DNA from: Salipaludibacillus aurantiacus
GTDB taxonomy: Bacteria; Bacillota; Bacilli; Bacillales; Salisediminibacteriaceae
Direction: 5' to 3'
DNA: 64,000 bases
NCBI RefSeq assembly: GCF_900111295.1
Contig: NZ_FOGT01000002.1
Location: 248,001-312,000 of the forward strand
Shown: piece by piece, positions 52,148 through 60,482 of the stretch
Layout: the number at the start of each line of letters is the position of its first letter
Numbering within the stretch: the first letter of the stretch is position 1
Notes under the pieces: generated by a model
Told to the model about the DNA's origin: nothing
The model's database searches: none
Seen by the model: only the letters and a program-made list of their open reading frames with translations
Made by a program: the position numbers and the translations under genes

Positions 52148-52798
52148 TCAAGCTTTATCCATTGACTGAAATAAGTAAAGCCTTCCTGTTTTAAAAGATA
52201 CTTTTCCGGTTTCAGCTGTTAATTCATTACTGATACATAAGCTGGACCCCTGCTCAATGTCTTTATTCTCAAGAGGGTAACGGAAACCTTGCAAGGTGAG
52301 CCCTTTCACCTCTTCTGTAAAAGGGAGCATAGAATAGTACTTAAAACTTTCTTTGTTAAAAGTGTAAATGCCAGGGTCTAATATTGTTATTTTATTCCAC
52401 CGATCCTCGAGATATACAGGAACATTTACTTTTAAGCCTTTAAGAATAAGATGGGCGTTCATAAACAAGTGGTCAAGTCTGCCACCGGTAGCCCCAAGCA
52501 GAATAATTTGCGAAGGGTTTTGACGGAGACACCAATTAATTGCAATCTCCATATCTGTTTCATCTTTCTCTTTTGGGTAAATCTCTATATTTTTGAGCTT
52601 TGACTGTACCCACTGCCTTTCTTCCCCGGTAATTGAATCAAAATCCCCGAAAGCCATAAGCGGCATTATTCCGAAGGTTAAAAGATTATAAACTCCCCGG
52701 TCCACCCCTATCCAGGCTGCTGCAGGGTATTTCTCCTGCATTTTATCCAGTTCAGGGACCGATGTTTCCGGCCCGCTCCCGAGAAGTATAAAAGTCAA
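52148..52798 (-). CDS. thiN: Thiamine pyrophosphokinase ThiN
   Basis: Transfers pyrophosphate from ATP to thiamine, giving TPP; 216 residues. It starts at TTG 52798 with AAAGGAGAG 6 nt upstream. Conserved VDRGVYNLLTFGIMPLMAFG and DFDSI (about 34-57), KDETDMEIAINW and ATGGRLDHLFMN are present. It is 46 nt after the thiamine transporter thiT, both behind a TPP riboswitch, so uptake and activation are co-regulated. Confidence 0.96.
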   Translation of the reverse strand: MTFILLGSGPETSVPELDKMQEKYPAAAWIGVDRGVYNLLTFGIMPLMAFGDFDSITGEERQWVQSKLKNIEIYPKEKDETDMEIAINWCLRQNPSQIILLGATGGRLDHLFMNAHLILKGLKVNVPVYLEDRWNKITILDPGIYTFNKESFKYYSMLPFTEEVKGLTLQGFRYPLENKDIEQGSSLCISNELTAETGKVSFKTGRLYLFQSMDKA

Positions 52799-52844
52799 AG
52801 TTATCTCTCCTTTAAGTGAAGCAGCCCTCCCGGCCGTGTCACAC

Positions 52845-53396
52845 TTATGCAGGCTGAAGGATTCTTCTGCTTCCTATATTTAATAAAATCAGAACAATTA
52901 AACAGACAATCATTGAGGGCAGAAGATATGAAATATTATACGTAAAAGCATAAACAGCTACAGGAGTACCTTCCGGAGCAAATTCTCCGAACCAGACCAC
53001 ACCTGCAGTAAAATGAGCAAGAAACCTCAATGCAACCCCTGCTGTGACACCTAGAATTAACGAGATAACTACTTTAGGCCCGCTTGCTTTCCCTTTAATT
53101 GTAAACAAGCCGGCCAATCCGATAACCGCAAAAGCAACCGGATAATCCAGCAACGCTTGCAGCCAGTGAACAATAAAGGGGTTATAGATCATATTAATGA
53201 TTCCAAAGATTAATCCTGTGGCCACTCCGGGCCGAATACCTCTCCGGAATGCCATAACCAGAATAGGGAGCATTGCTAAGGAAACTGAACCTCCCTGAGG
53301 CCAAAAGCGCAAAAATGTCAGTAAATCAAGTATGACTGCCAAAGCTGCCATCATTGCTACTTCCGCCATGATTAGTGTCGATCGTGAATTATTCAA
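52845..53396 (-). CDS. thiT: Thiamine transporter ThiT (YuaJ), ECF-type substrate-binding subunit
   Basis: Integral membrane protein of 183 residues with about six hydrophobic helices. The ThiT pattern is clear: SLAMLPILVMAFRRGIRPGV, then ALRFLAHFTAGVVWFGEFAP, residues that line the thiamine pocket in the family. ThiT works with the general ECF module encoded elsewhere. A TPP riboswitch with terminator precedes it. AGGAGA lies just before ATG 53396. Confidence 0.96.
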   Translation of the reverse strand: MNNSRSTLIMAEVAMMAALAVILDLLTFLRFWPQGGSVSLAMLPILVMAFRRGIRPGVATGLIFGIINMIYNPFIVHWLQALLDYPVAFAVIGLAGLFTIKGKASGPKVVISLILGVTAGVALRFLAHFTAGVVWFGEFAPEGTPVAVYAFTYNISYLLPSMIVCLIVLILLNIGSRRILQPA

Positions 53397-53451
53397 AGTA
53401 ACCCTCTCCTTTATTTAGTAAAATACGAACCGCAAAGGAAGGGGCTGAACT

Positions 53452-53494
53452 GAAAAATAAAAAACAGCTATTGCCTCAAATGCAACAGCCGTTT
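53452..53494 (-). terminator. Riboswitch terminator (expression platform) of thiT-thiN
   Basis: The minus-strand transcript forms CGGCUGUUGC/GCAAUAGCUG (stem arms 53491-53482 and 53474-53465, with two G-U pairs) with a 7-nt loop, followed by UUUUUUAUUUUU. It lies 10 nt after the TPP aptamer. Binding of TPP should favour this terminator and shut off thiT-thiN. Confidence 0.85.
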
Positions 53495-53503
53495 ATACCG
53501 GCT

Positions 53504-53590
53504 CCACATCCCTACGCAAGTATCAACTCACAGGTTCTCAGGGTCGAAGCGGCAGCTTCCTCTCAGTCCTTCTAAGGACTCCCCTTGTGG
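53504..53590 (-). ncRNA. TPP riboswitch aptamer (THI element)
   Basis: The minus strand carries the hallmarks of a TPP aptamer: P1 CCACA/TGTGG (53590-53586 with 53508-53504), GGGGAGTCC, GGACTGAGAGGAAGC, GACCCTGAGAACCTG and the 3' block CTTGCGTAGGGATGTGG. These match the conserved CUGAGA, ACCUGAU-type and GCGUAGGGA segments. It lies 108 nt before thiT. Confidence 0.96.
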
Positions 53591-53617
53591 TTCTTGTATT
53601 TTATTTATAGTTTAATC

Positions 53618-54268
53618 TTACCTTGATGACCGGATACTTTCAATGGCTTTTTGCCTGTCTGTTTTTCCGTACACAGCAGACCCCGCCACTAAAACATCCG
53701 CTCCTGCTTCAATACACAACTCAGCAGTTTCAGCATTCACGCCTCCATCTACCTCGATTTCAATATCTTTGTCCAGTTTGGCAACCATCTCTTTAACTTT
53801 CCTTATTTTCGGAAGCACCTCATGAATGAATGTCTGGCCTCCGAACCCTGGATTTACTGTCATTAGAAGAACGAGATCTACGTCCTGAATGATATGCCTG
53901 ACAGATTCTACTGGAGTAGCGGGATTTAAAACTACTCCGGCTTTGACACCGGCGTCTTTAATCAGATGCACAGTACGGTGCAAATGCGGGCAAGTTTCAA
54001 CATGGACACTGATAATATCAGCTCCTGCTTTTGCAAACAAAGGAATATACTGATCAGGGTTCTCAATCATTAAATGGACATCCAAAGGAAGGTCAGTGAC
54101 AGGACGTACAGCATTTACGATTAGCGGTCCTATAGTTATATTAGGGACAAAATGTCCATCCATTACATCTACGTGGATGTAATCGGCTCCTCCCGCTTCC
54201 ACATCTTTTATTTCGTCACCTAATTTAGCGAAATCTGCTGATAAAATTGAAGGGGCTACTTTAACCAT
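53618..54268 (-). CDS. rpe: Ribulose-phosphate 3-epimerase
   Basis: TIM-barrel enzyme of 216 residues interconverting ribulose-5-phosphate and xylulose-5-phosphate in the pentose phosphate pathway. Typical blocks: [13 protein letters not shown] (5-17), [17 protein letters not shown] (metal-binding His and Asp), [10 protein letters not shown] and EVDGGVN. It is 3 nt after rsgA. Confidence 0.98.
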   Translation of the reverse strand: MVKVAPSILSADFAKLGDEIKDVEAGGADYIHVDVMDGHFVPNITIGPLIVNAVRPVTDLPLDVHLMIENPDQYIPLFAKAGADIISVHVETCPHLHRTVHLIKDAGVKAGVVLNPATPVESVRHIIQDVDLVLLMTVNPGFGGQTFIHEVLPKIRKVKEMVAKLDKDIEIEVDGGVNAETAELCIEAGADVLVAGSAVYGKTDRQKAIESIRSSR

Positions 54269-54271
54269 CTT

Positions 54272-55156
54272 TTAATACCTCCGTTTTTGGTTTTTAATCT
54301 CATCTAAAAACTGGGCATAATGCTCATAACGGTGCGAAGCAATAAGCCCGTCTTTATAGGCTTGTTTAACAGCACAGGACGGCTCGTTAATATGGGTACA
54401 GGCTCGGAATTTACAATCGTTTATCCGTTCAAGCATTTCAGGAAAGAACTGTGAAAGTTCTTCCGTCTCGATATTTTGAAAATCCAAAGAACTAAAGCCT
54501 GGAGTATCTGCTACATACCCGCCCTCTTCCAGCGGAATAAGCTCCACATGCCGGGTCGTATGCTTTCCTCTGCCGAGACTTTTAGATATTTCATTAGTTT
54601 CTATATTTAATTCAGGTTTCAACGCATTAAGCAAGGAGGACTTTCCCACACCTGACTGTCCGGCAAAGACAGATACTTTTCCAGATAAATATGGTTTTAA
54701 CTGGTTCAGCGTTTCCTCGATATAGATCGATGTCTTCAACACTTCGTAACCAAGTTTTTTGTAATCTTCTTCATATTTTTCAATAAGTGAAGAATCTTCT
54801 CCGGAAAGCAGGTCGATTTTAGAAAGACAAATTACCGGGGATATATTGTTAGCTTCTATGTGCACGAGAAAACGATCTAAGAGAACAGGGTTGAATGAAG
54901 GCGATTCTACTGAAAACACGAGAATTGCCTGTTCTACATTTGCAATGGGAGGCCTCACAAGCTCATTCAGCCGGTCTTCCATTTCCAGAACGTATCCGTC
55001 AGTCTTATTAGCCGCCTCAAATTCTACCCAGTCGCCCACTAATGGCGTAAGTTTCCTCTTACGGAAATTTCCCCGTCCCCGGCATTGAAAGATTCCGTCT
55101 TCATTTTCCACATAATAAAACCCGCTCAATGCTTTTATAATACGTCCTCTTGGCAT
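54272..55156 (-). CDS. rsgA: Ribosome small-subunit-dependent GTPase RsgA
   Basis: 30S maturation GTPase of 294 residues. N-terminal OB domain (1-65), circularly permuted GTPase with G4 LSKIDL near 115-120 and Walker A AGQSGVGKSSLLNAL near 165-179, DTPGFSS, and a C-terminal zinc finger (CKFRACTHINEPSCAV). It follows prkC by 76 nt; B. subtilis CpgA/RsgA is a PrkC substrate, consistent with the linkage. Confidence 0.97.
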   Translation of the reverse strand: MPRGRIIKALSGFYYVENEDGIFQCRGRGNFRKRKLTPLVGDWVEFEAANKTDGYVLEMEDRLNELVRPPIANVEQAILVFSVESPSFNPVLLDRFLVHIEANNISPVICLSKIDLLSGEDSSLIEKYEEDYKKLGYEVLKTSIYIEETLNQLKPYLSGKVSVFAGQSGVGKSSLLNALKPELNIETNEISKSLGRGKHTTRHVELIPLEEGGYVADTPGFSSLDFQNIETEELSQFFPEMLERINDCKFRACTHINEPSCAVKQAYKDGLIASHRYEHYAQFLDEIKNQKRRY

Positions 55157-55232
55157 GCCATCCTCCTGATTTTAAATTTCGCAGACAAGTTTCCGGAAGA
55201 CTCGTCCGCCTCCCCGGAAACCCCGTCTGAAT

Positions 55233-57365
55233 TTATTGATATTCTTTCAATTCATCATACGTATATTCATAAGGAGAGTCTTCAAATTCTTCATCCCCGA
55301 CAAAGAGAATAATAAAACCGGAATCTTCAGGCGCTACGGTCATAGGAACCTCAAATGTTGTATCTTCAGTAATTTCTTCATCGACAATCTGGAGCGGTGT
55401 CCGGTTATCCATATCTGTTACAGACAGCCTGATCCTGTATGATGGTCTCTCTTCTTCATCGCCGGCGTCTTCATTATTGTTGCTGCTCTCATCATTATTA
55501 TTTCCTTCTTCATTACTATCATTGTTTTCCCCATTATTTTCCCCGGCATTTTCAACCATATCTTCATCGGCGTTATCATTATCGGGTACTTCTACTTTAA
55601 AAGGCACCGTTGCGGAGATGGGTTCTTCTTCGGGCTCCTCTATAGGCTCCTGACCTTTTGAAAAAACTGCATTCACTGTTGTGTGTTCCCTGATTTCCGT
55701 TCCTCTTGGAGGATACTGAGTGATTACCCTTCCTTCTTCCACTGTAGAATGATACTCTTCCTCAATTTTCAGATCTATCAGGTCGTTTCCTTCAAATGTG
55801 GCCAGAACTTCTTCCCTTGTCATATCATACAGGTTGCTCATAATATACGTCGGCCTTTCGCTCACAGTCAGGCGTACGACGGTCTCCTGAGGAACAACCA
55901 TTGACCCGGGTTCAGGACTTTGATCAATTACTGTGTCGTCGTCATATTCGGATGTTTCTTCAAATTGGATACTGAAGTCATCAAAATCCTGCAGCAGGTC
56001 TTCAGCTCTTTCTCTCGACTGTCCGATTAAGTCTTCCATTTCCACTGGTTCTGACCCTTCACTGACTACTAACGTGACGATCGTACCTTCTTTTACAGAC
56101 TGGCCTGCTCCTGGTCTGTGAGTAATAACAAGCCCTTCCTCCATCTCGTCATCATGGCGGAGTTCCTGTTCAACTTCAAGGTTGAGTTCCATTAATGTTT
56201 CAAATGCTTCGTTATATTCCATCCCCTGCAAGCCATCGGGAATTTCAACTTCATTCACATGGAGCCAGGTTGGTATTAAATAAAAAATAAGGAAAATCAG
56301 CCCGATAAAAAACACCAGTGCAAATAAGGAAGCTTTCACCCAGAACTTGGCACCTTTTTCTTTTTTCTTAGTATCCGGCTGTTCGGCTGCCGGCTTAGAG
56401 TTATGGAAGACATTTGTCCCTCCAGCTGTTTTGGAAGGTACAATTGTCTCTTCCTGGTCTGTCTGCCCTTGAATGCCTGCAGCAGGTATTGCTTTTGTCA
56501 CTTCTTCATCAGGATCTGAAATCTGATAAGGGGCTTCAACACGGCGACCTTCGTCCAGAATAGTGGATAAATCAAGCAGCATATCTTCAGCCGAATTGAA
56601 CCTTTTAAAAGGATCTTTTGCTGTGGCTTTAATTACAAAGTTTTCAATACTCTGCGGAATGGCTGGATCTTTTTCTCTAAGAAGAGGCAAAGGCTCCTGT
56701 AAATGTTTAATAGCGACTGAAACTGCCGTATCTCCAGAAAAAGGAACTTCTCCCGAAAGCATTTCATAAGTGACTACTCCAAGAGAATATAAGTCCGATT
56801 TGTAAGTGACCTGCCCTCCCCTGGCCTGTTCAGGTGATAAGTAATGAACGGACCCGAGAACTGAGTTGGTGTGGGTAATCGTCGCTTCGCTGATCGCTCT
56901 CGCTATTCCAAAATCTGTTACTTTTGCCGTCCCATCTTTACTCATAAGAATATTATGAGGCTTAATATCGCGGTGGACGATGTGATTAACATGGGCGTGG
57001 CTTACAGCCGCTACAATTTGTTCAAGAATCCTCACAGTTTCAGATACTGAAAGTCTGCCTTTCTCGTTAATATAATCCTTCAGCGTCTGGCCTTCCACAT
57101 ACTCCATGACAATATAATATAGATCTTCTTCTTCCCCGACATCGTAAATATTGACAACGTTAGGGTGGGATAAACTTGTTGCCGACTGGGCCTCCCGCCT
57201 GAAACGGCGGATAAATTCCTCATCTTTAGAAAACTGCTCCTTGAGCATTTTGACAGCAACCGTACGGTCTAATATTAAATCTTTGGCCAAATAGACATCA
57301 GCCATCCCTCCGCCGCCTACCGGACGAATGATCTCATAACGGCCACTGACCCTTTTTTGATTCAT
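55233..57365 (-). CDS. prkC: Serine/threonine protein kinase PrkC with PASTA domains
   Basis: Membrane kinase of 710 residues. The Hanks-type kinase has catalytic K39, HRDIKPHN (131-138) and DFGIA (151-155). A membrane segment spans about 342-365. Three PASTA repeats follow (about 372-436, 442-503, 507-571) that bind muropeptides; PrkC triggers spore germination in B. subtilis. A 45-residue Asn/Asp/Glu-rich linker (595-640) and a beta-rich C-terminal domain complete the outside part. Its ATG overlaps the prpC stop by ATGA. Confidence 0.97.
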   Translation of the reverse strand: MNQKRVSGRYEIIRPVGGGGMADVYLAKDLILDRTVAVKMLKEQFSKDEEFIRRFRREAQSATSLSHPNVVNIYDVGEEEDLYYIVMEYVEGQTLKDYINEKGRLSVSETVRILEQIVAAVSHAHVNHIVHRDIKPHNILMSKDGTAKVTDFGIARAISEATITHTNSVLGSVHYLSPEQARGGQVTYKSDLYSLGVVTYEMLSGEVPFSGDTAVSVAIKHLQEPLPLLREKDPAIPQSIENFVIKATAKDPFKRFNSAEDMLLDLSTILDEGRRVEAPYQISDPDEEVTKAIPAAGIQGQTDQEETIVPSKTAGGTNVFHNSKPAAEQPDTKKKEKGAKFWVKASLFALVFFIGLIFLIFYLIPTWLHVNEVEIPDGLQGMEYNEAFETLMELNLEVEQELRHDDEMEEGLVITHRPGAGQSVKEGTIVTLVVSEGSEPVEMEDLIGQSRERAEDLLQDFDDFSIQFEETSEYDDDTVIDQSPEPGSMVVPQETVVRLTVSERPTYIMSNLYDMTREEVLATFEGNDLIDLKIEEEYHSTVEEGRVITQYPPRGTEIREHTTVNAVFSKGQEPIEEPEEEPISATVPFKVEVPDNDNADEDMVENAGENNGENNDSNEEGNNNDESSNNNEDAGDEEERPSYRIRLSVTDMDNRTPLQIVDEEITEDTTFEVPMTVAPEDSGFIILFVGDEEFEDSPYEYTYDELKEYQ

Positions 57366-58114
57366 GTGTGACTCACACCTTCCGTCTCATGACGAACCAG
57401 TGTAAGTGAAATGTTATCTTCCCCGCCGGCTTTATTAGCATGATCAACAAGCTGTGAGGCAATTTCATCTAAGTTTTCAGAGCTTGAAAGGTATGAAGAG
57501 ATTTCCTCATCAGAAACCATATTTGTCAGCCCGTCCGAACAGAGTAAAAGCATATCTCCTTCACGCCAGCTGATTGTTTTGACATCTACTTCAATGCTTT
57601 TTTCAGTCCCTAACGCTCTTAACAAAACGTTTTTTCTGGGATGATGTTCAGCTTCTTCCTCAGATATCTGGCCGGAGCGTACGAGTTCTCCTACTAAAGA
57701 ATGGTCTTCTGTCATTTGCTTTAATTGCCTGTCTTCAAACAAGTAAACGCGTGAATCGCCCACGTTGGAAAAGGAAACATATTCATCGGTACACACGGCT
57801 GCAACAAGAGTGGTTCCCATTCCTTCACATTGGGCATTTTGGCGGGATTGAAGAAAAATCTCTTTATTTAATTTTTGTACCGTATCATTAAGCCATTCTT
57901 CGGCTTCTTTCGGAGAGAGCTGTTTGTCAATTTCTTTCCAGTAATCCAACAGCCCATCCCGTGCCATTTTGCTTGCTACATCCCCTGCCTGGTGGCCGCC
58001 CATCCCATCTGCCACAAGAGCGAGCATGTGCCCTGTCTGATTTTCTTTTACTGCGCCGTCATCTTCGTTATGAGGACGTACTTTTCCTGTATGGGTACGA
58101 AAAATCCCTTTCAT
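57362..58114 (-). CDS. prpC: PP2C-type protein phosphatase PrpC
   Basis: Mn-dependent Ser/Thr phosphatase of 250 residues that reverses PrkC phosphorylation. Metal-binding blocks: TGKVRPHNEDD (9-19), LVADGMGGHQAGDVAS (33-48), FSNVGDSRVYLF and LLLCSDGLTNMV; GGEDNISL near the end. It overlaps prkC by 4 nt. In B. subtilis rlmN lies between rsmB and prpC; here the 34-nt gap excludes it. Confidence 0.97.
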   Translation of the reverse strand: MKGIFRTHTGKVRPHNEDDGAVKENQTGHMLALVADGMGGHQAGDVASKMARDGLLDYWKEIDKQLSPKEAEEWLNDTVQKLNKEIFLQSRQNAQCEGMGTTLVAAVCTDEYVSFSNVGDSRVYLFEDRQLKQMTEDHSLVGELVRSGQISEEEAEHHPRKNVLLRALGTEKSIEVDVKTISWREGDMLLLCSDGLTNMVSDEEISSYLSSSENLDEIASQLVDHANKAGGEDNISLTLVRHETEGVSHT

Positions 58115-58148
58115 CTGCCTATCTCCTCATTTCCACTGTCATCTATAA

Positions 58149-59513
58149 TTAGTCATGTTTCATTACTGAAGAAATAAAAAAGCCGTCTGTCCCAAAATCC
58201 CCGGGAAATAACTGTACTTTTCCTGCCAGGTCCCCATTTTTTTCTGAGATTACGGCCGGAAGCCTGTCTTTTAGCTGTGAATCAAAAACAGCGTCTTCGT
58301 GCGTGTCAACAAACCGGGAAATTAAAAGGTCATTTTCTTCCACGTCAATGGTGCATGTACTGTACACCAGACGGCCGCCTTTTTTCAGAAGAGGCCAGAC
58401 AGACTGGACAATCGCTTCTTGAATGGAAGATAAACGCAGTATATCATCTTCCTGCTTTGACCACTTTAAATCGGGTTTTCTCTGTATCACGCCTAAGCCG
58501 GAACAGGGAGCATCAACAAGTATTTTATCAAAAGTTTCGGGTGCAAACTTTTCATGAAGTTTCCGGGCGTCTGCCGTTTCTCCTTTAATGACAGACAGGT
58601 TAAGCCTCTTTTGCTGTTCCTTAACAAGTTTCACTTTATGGTCGTGGATGTCGATACTGATGATTTCTCCTTCATTATTCATACGTTCAGCCATATGAGC
58701 AGACTTCCCGCCGGGAGCTGCGCATGCATCCAGTATTTTCTCCCCCGGTTGAGGGTCAACTGCGTGAGAAACGAGCATCGACCCTTCGTCTTGAACTGAT
58801 ACGTAACCTTGTTTAAAAGCTTCCGAATTAATAACGGAACCTTTCTTTAAACGGAGGCTTTCCTTCAAGAGAGGGCCTTCTTCTACCTCCAGCCCTTCAG
58901 CTGTTAAAGATTCTTTAACATCCTTAACAGAGGAGCGCGCCGTATTAACCCTCAACGAATGAACAGGGGCGGAAAGGTTTGCCCGGGCCGTTTTTTCTGC
59001 CCTTTCAAATCCGTACTGGTTTATCCACCGTTTAAGAAGCCATTCAGGGTGGCTCGTTTCTACCGACAGCCGCTTGACATTATCATTTATTTTATCTAAA
59101 GAAGGAAGTTCCCCACGAAGCAATCCTCTCAGCATGCCGTTTACAAAACCGGCTGTCCCTTTATGCCCTCTTTTTTTAGCAATCTCTACGGCTTCGTTAA
59201 TTGCAGCATGATCCGGGATACGGTCTAAAAATACAAGCTGGTAAACAGTCATTCTTAAAAGGACGTGAACCCACTTATCCAATTTTTTTAATGGCTTTTT
59301 CGTAAATGAAGATAAGTAATAATCCAGCCTCATCTGATTCTGGATGGTCCCGTAAACTAACTCGGTGAGAAGCGGGACATCCACTTGGGGGACTTTCATT
59401 TTTTTAATTGTATCGTTAATAAGAAGGTTGCTGTATGCCTGATTCTTTTCTATTTTCAACAGAATTTCCAACGCGGCATCCCTTACGGTGGCTGTATTTA
59501 AGTCTTTCTTCAT
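58149..59513 (-). CDS. rsmB: 16S rRNA (cytosine967-C5)-methyltransferase RsmB
   Basis: SAM-dependent rRNA m5C methyltransferase of 454 residues. The N-terminal NusB-like RNA-binding domain covers about 1-140. The catalytic domain has DACAAPGGKSAHMAE, VDAPCSGLGVIQRKPDLKW (release cysteine) and YSTCTIDVEEN (nucleophile cysteine). It is 4 nt after fmt. Confidence 0.96.
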   Translation of the reverse strand: MKKDLNTATVRDAALEILLKIEKNQAYSNLLINDTIKKMKVPQVDVPLLTELVYGTIQNQMRLDYYLSSFTKKPLKKLDKWVHVLLRMTVYQLVFLDRIPDHAAINEAVEIAKKRGHKGTAGFVNGMLRGLLRGELPSLDKINDNVKRLSVETSHPEWLLKRWINQYGFERAEKTARANLSAPVHSLRVNTARSSVKDVKESLTAEGLEVEEGPLLKESLRLKKGSVINSEAFKQGYVSVQDEGSMLVSHAVDPQPGEKILDACAAPGGKSAHMAERMNNEGEIISIDIHDHKVKLVKEQQKRLNLSVIKGETADARKLHEKFAPETFDKILVDAPCSGLGVIQRKPDLKWSKQEDDILRLSSIQEAIVQSVWPLLKKGGRLVYSTCTIDVEENDLLISRFVDTHEDAVFDSQLKDRLPAVISEKNGDLAGKVQLFPGDFGTDGFFISSVMKHD

Positions 59514-59517
59514 GTAA

Positions 59518-60459
59518 TTACTCTCCTAACTTCATTCCGGGCTCCCAATTACTCCCCGCCCCTCTTAAAAAGGTAGCAACATCCATCGGTTTTTTTCCTG
59601 CAGGTTGGACTTTTGTTAATGCCAGTGTCTTTCCATCCCCGCATGCCACCTTTATGTCGTGTTCTTCAATTGCCACGACCGTGCCGGGGGACTCGTCAGT
59701 ATGATCTTGACTGGTTTCGGCTTCCCATACTTTAAACCTTTTCCCTTCAGCTTCTGTATGGGCAACAGGCCAAGGGTTTAATCCGCGAATCTGATTGAAA
59801 AGCTGATCTGCTGTTTTAGCCCAGTCTATGCGTTCTTGTTCTTTTTTTATATTAGGTGCATAAGTCACATACTCTTCATCCTGTCTAACCGGGTGAATAT
59901 CTCCTTTCTCAATAAGAGGCAGAGTCCTGGTTAATAATTCTGCACCTAAACGGCTCAATTTATCGTGCATTGTGCCAGTCGTATCTTCAGGAAGAATAGG
60001 CAGTGATTCCTGGGCAATCATATCTCCTGCATCTAATTTAGCAACCATGTACATAATAGTTATCCCTGTCTTTTCTTCCCCATCAATCACTGCTTGATGG
60101 ATAGGTGCCCCTCCCCGGTATTTTGGAAGCAGTGAGGCATGGACGTTAATACAGCCTTTCGGAGGTACATCAAGCAGTTCCTGAGGAAGTATTTGTCCGA
60201 AAGCCGCTGTGATAATTAAGTCAGGATTAATTTTTTCGACCTGTTTCCATTCGGTTTCGTTTTTTATTTTTTCCGGCTGAAAAACAGGCAGACCCATTTT
60301 CTCTGCTGCCACCTTGACAGGAGGCGGTGTTAACGTCTGTTTTCTTCCTTTAGGTCTGTCAGGCTGGGTAACTACCAAAGAAACATCATAGCCGTTATTA
60401 ACCACTGATTCCAATACAGGAACAGCAAAATCCGGCGTTCCCATAAAAACTATTTTCAT
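59518..60459 (-). CDS. fmt: Methionyl-tRNA formyltransferase
   Basis: Formylates initiator Met-tRNA using 10-formyl-THF; 313 residues. Start IVFMGTPDFAVPVLE, catalytic block NVHASLLPKYRGGAPI with the SLLPK loop, and the C-terminal OB-like domain are intact. In B. subtilis def (peptide deformylase) lies between priA and fmt; here only 23 nt separate priA and fmt, so deformylase must be encoded elsewhere. Confidence 0.97.
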   Translation of the reverse strand: MKIVFMGTPDFAVPVLESVVNNGYDVSLVVTQPDRPKGRKQTLTPPPVKVAAEKMGLPVFQPEKIKNETEWKQVEKINPDLIITAAFGQILPQELLDVPPKGCINVHASLLPKYRGGAPIHQAVIDGEEKTGITIMYMVAKLDAGDMIAQESLPILPEDTTGTMHDKLSRLGAELLTRTLPLIEKGDIHPVRQDEEYVTYAPNIKKEQERIDWAKTADQLFNQIRGLNPWPVAHTEAEGKRFKVWEAETSQDHTDESPGTVVAIEEHDIKVACGDGKTLALTKVQPAGKKPMDVATFLRGAGSNWEPGMKLGE

Positions 60460-60482
60460 ATATTATTCTCCCCTTAGAAAGT

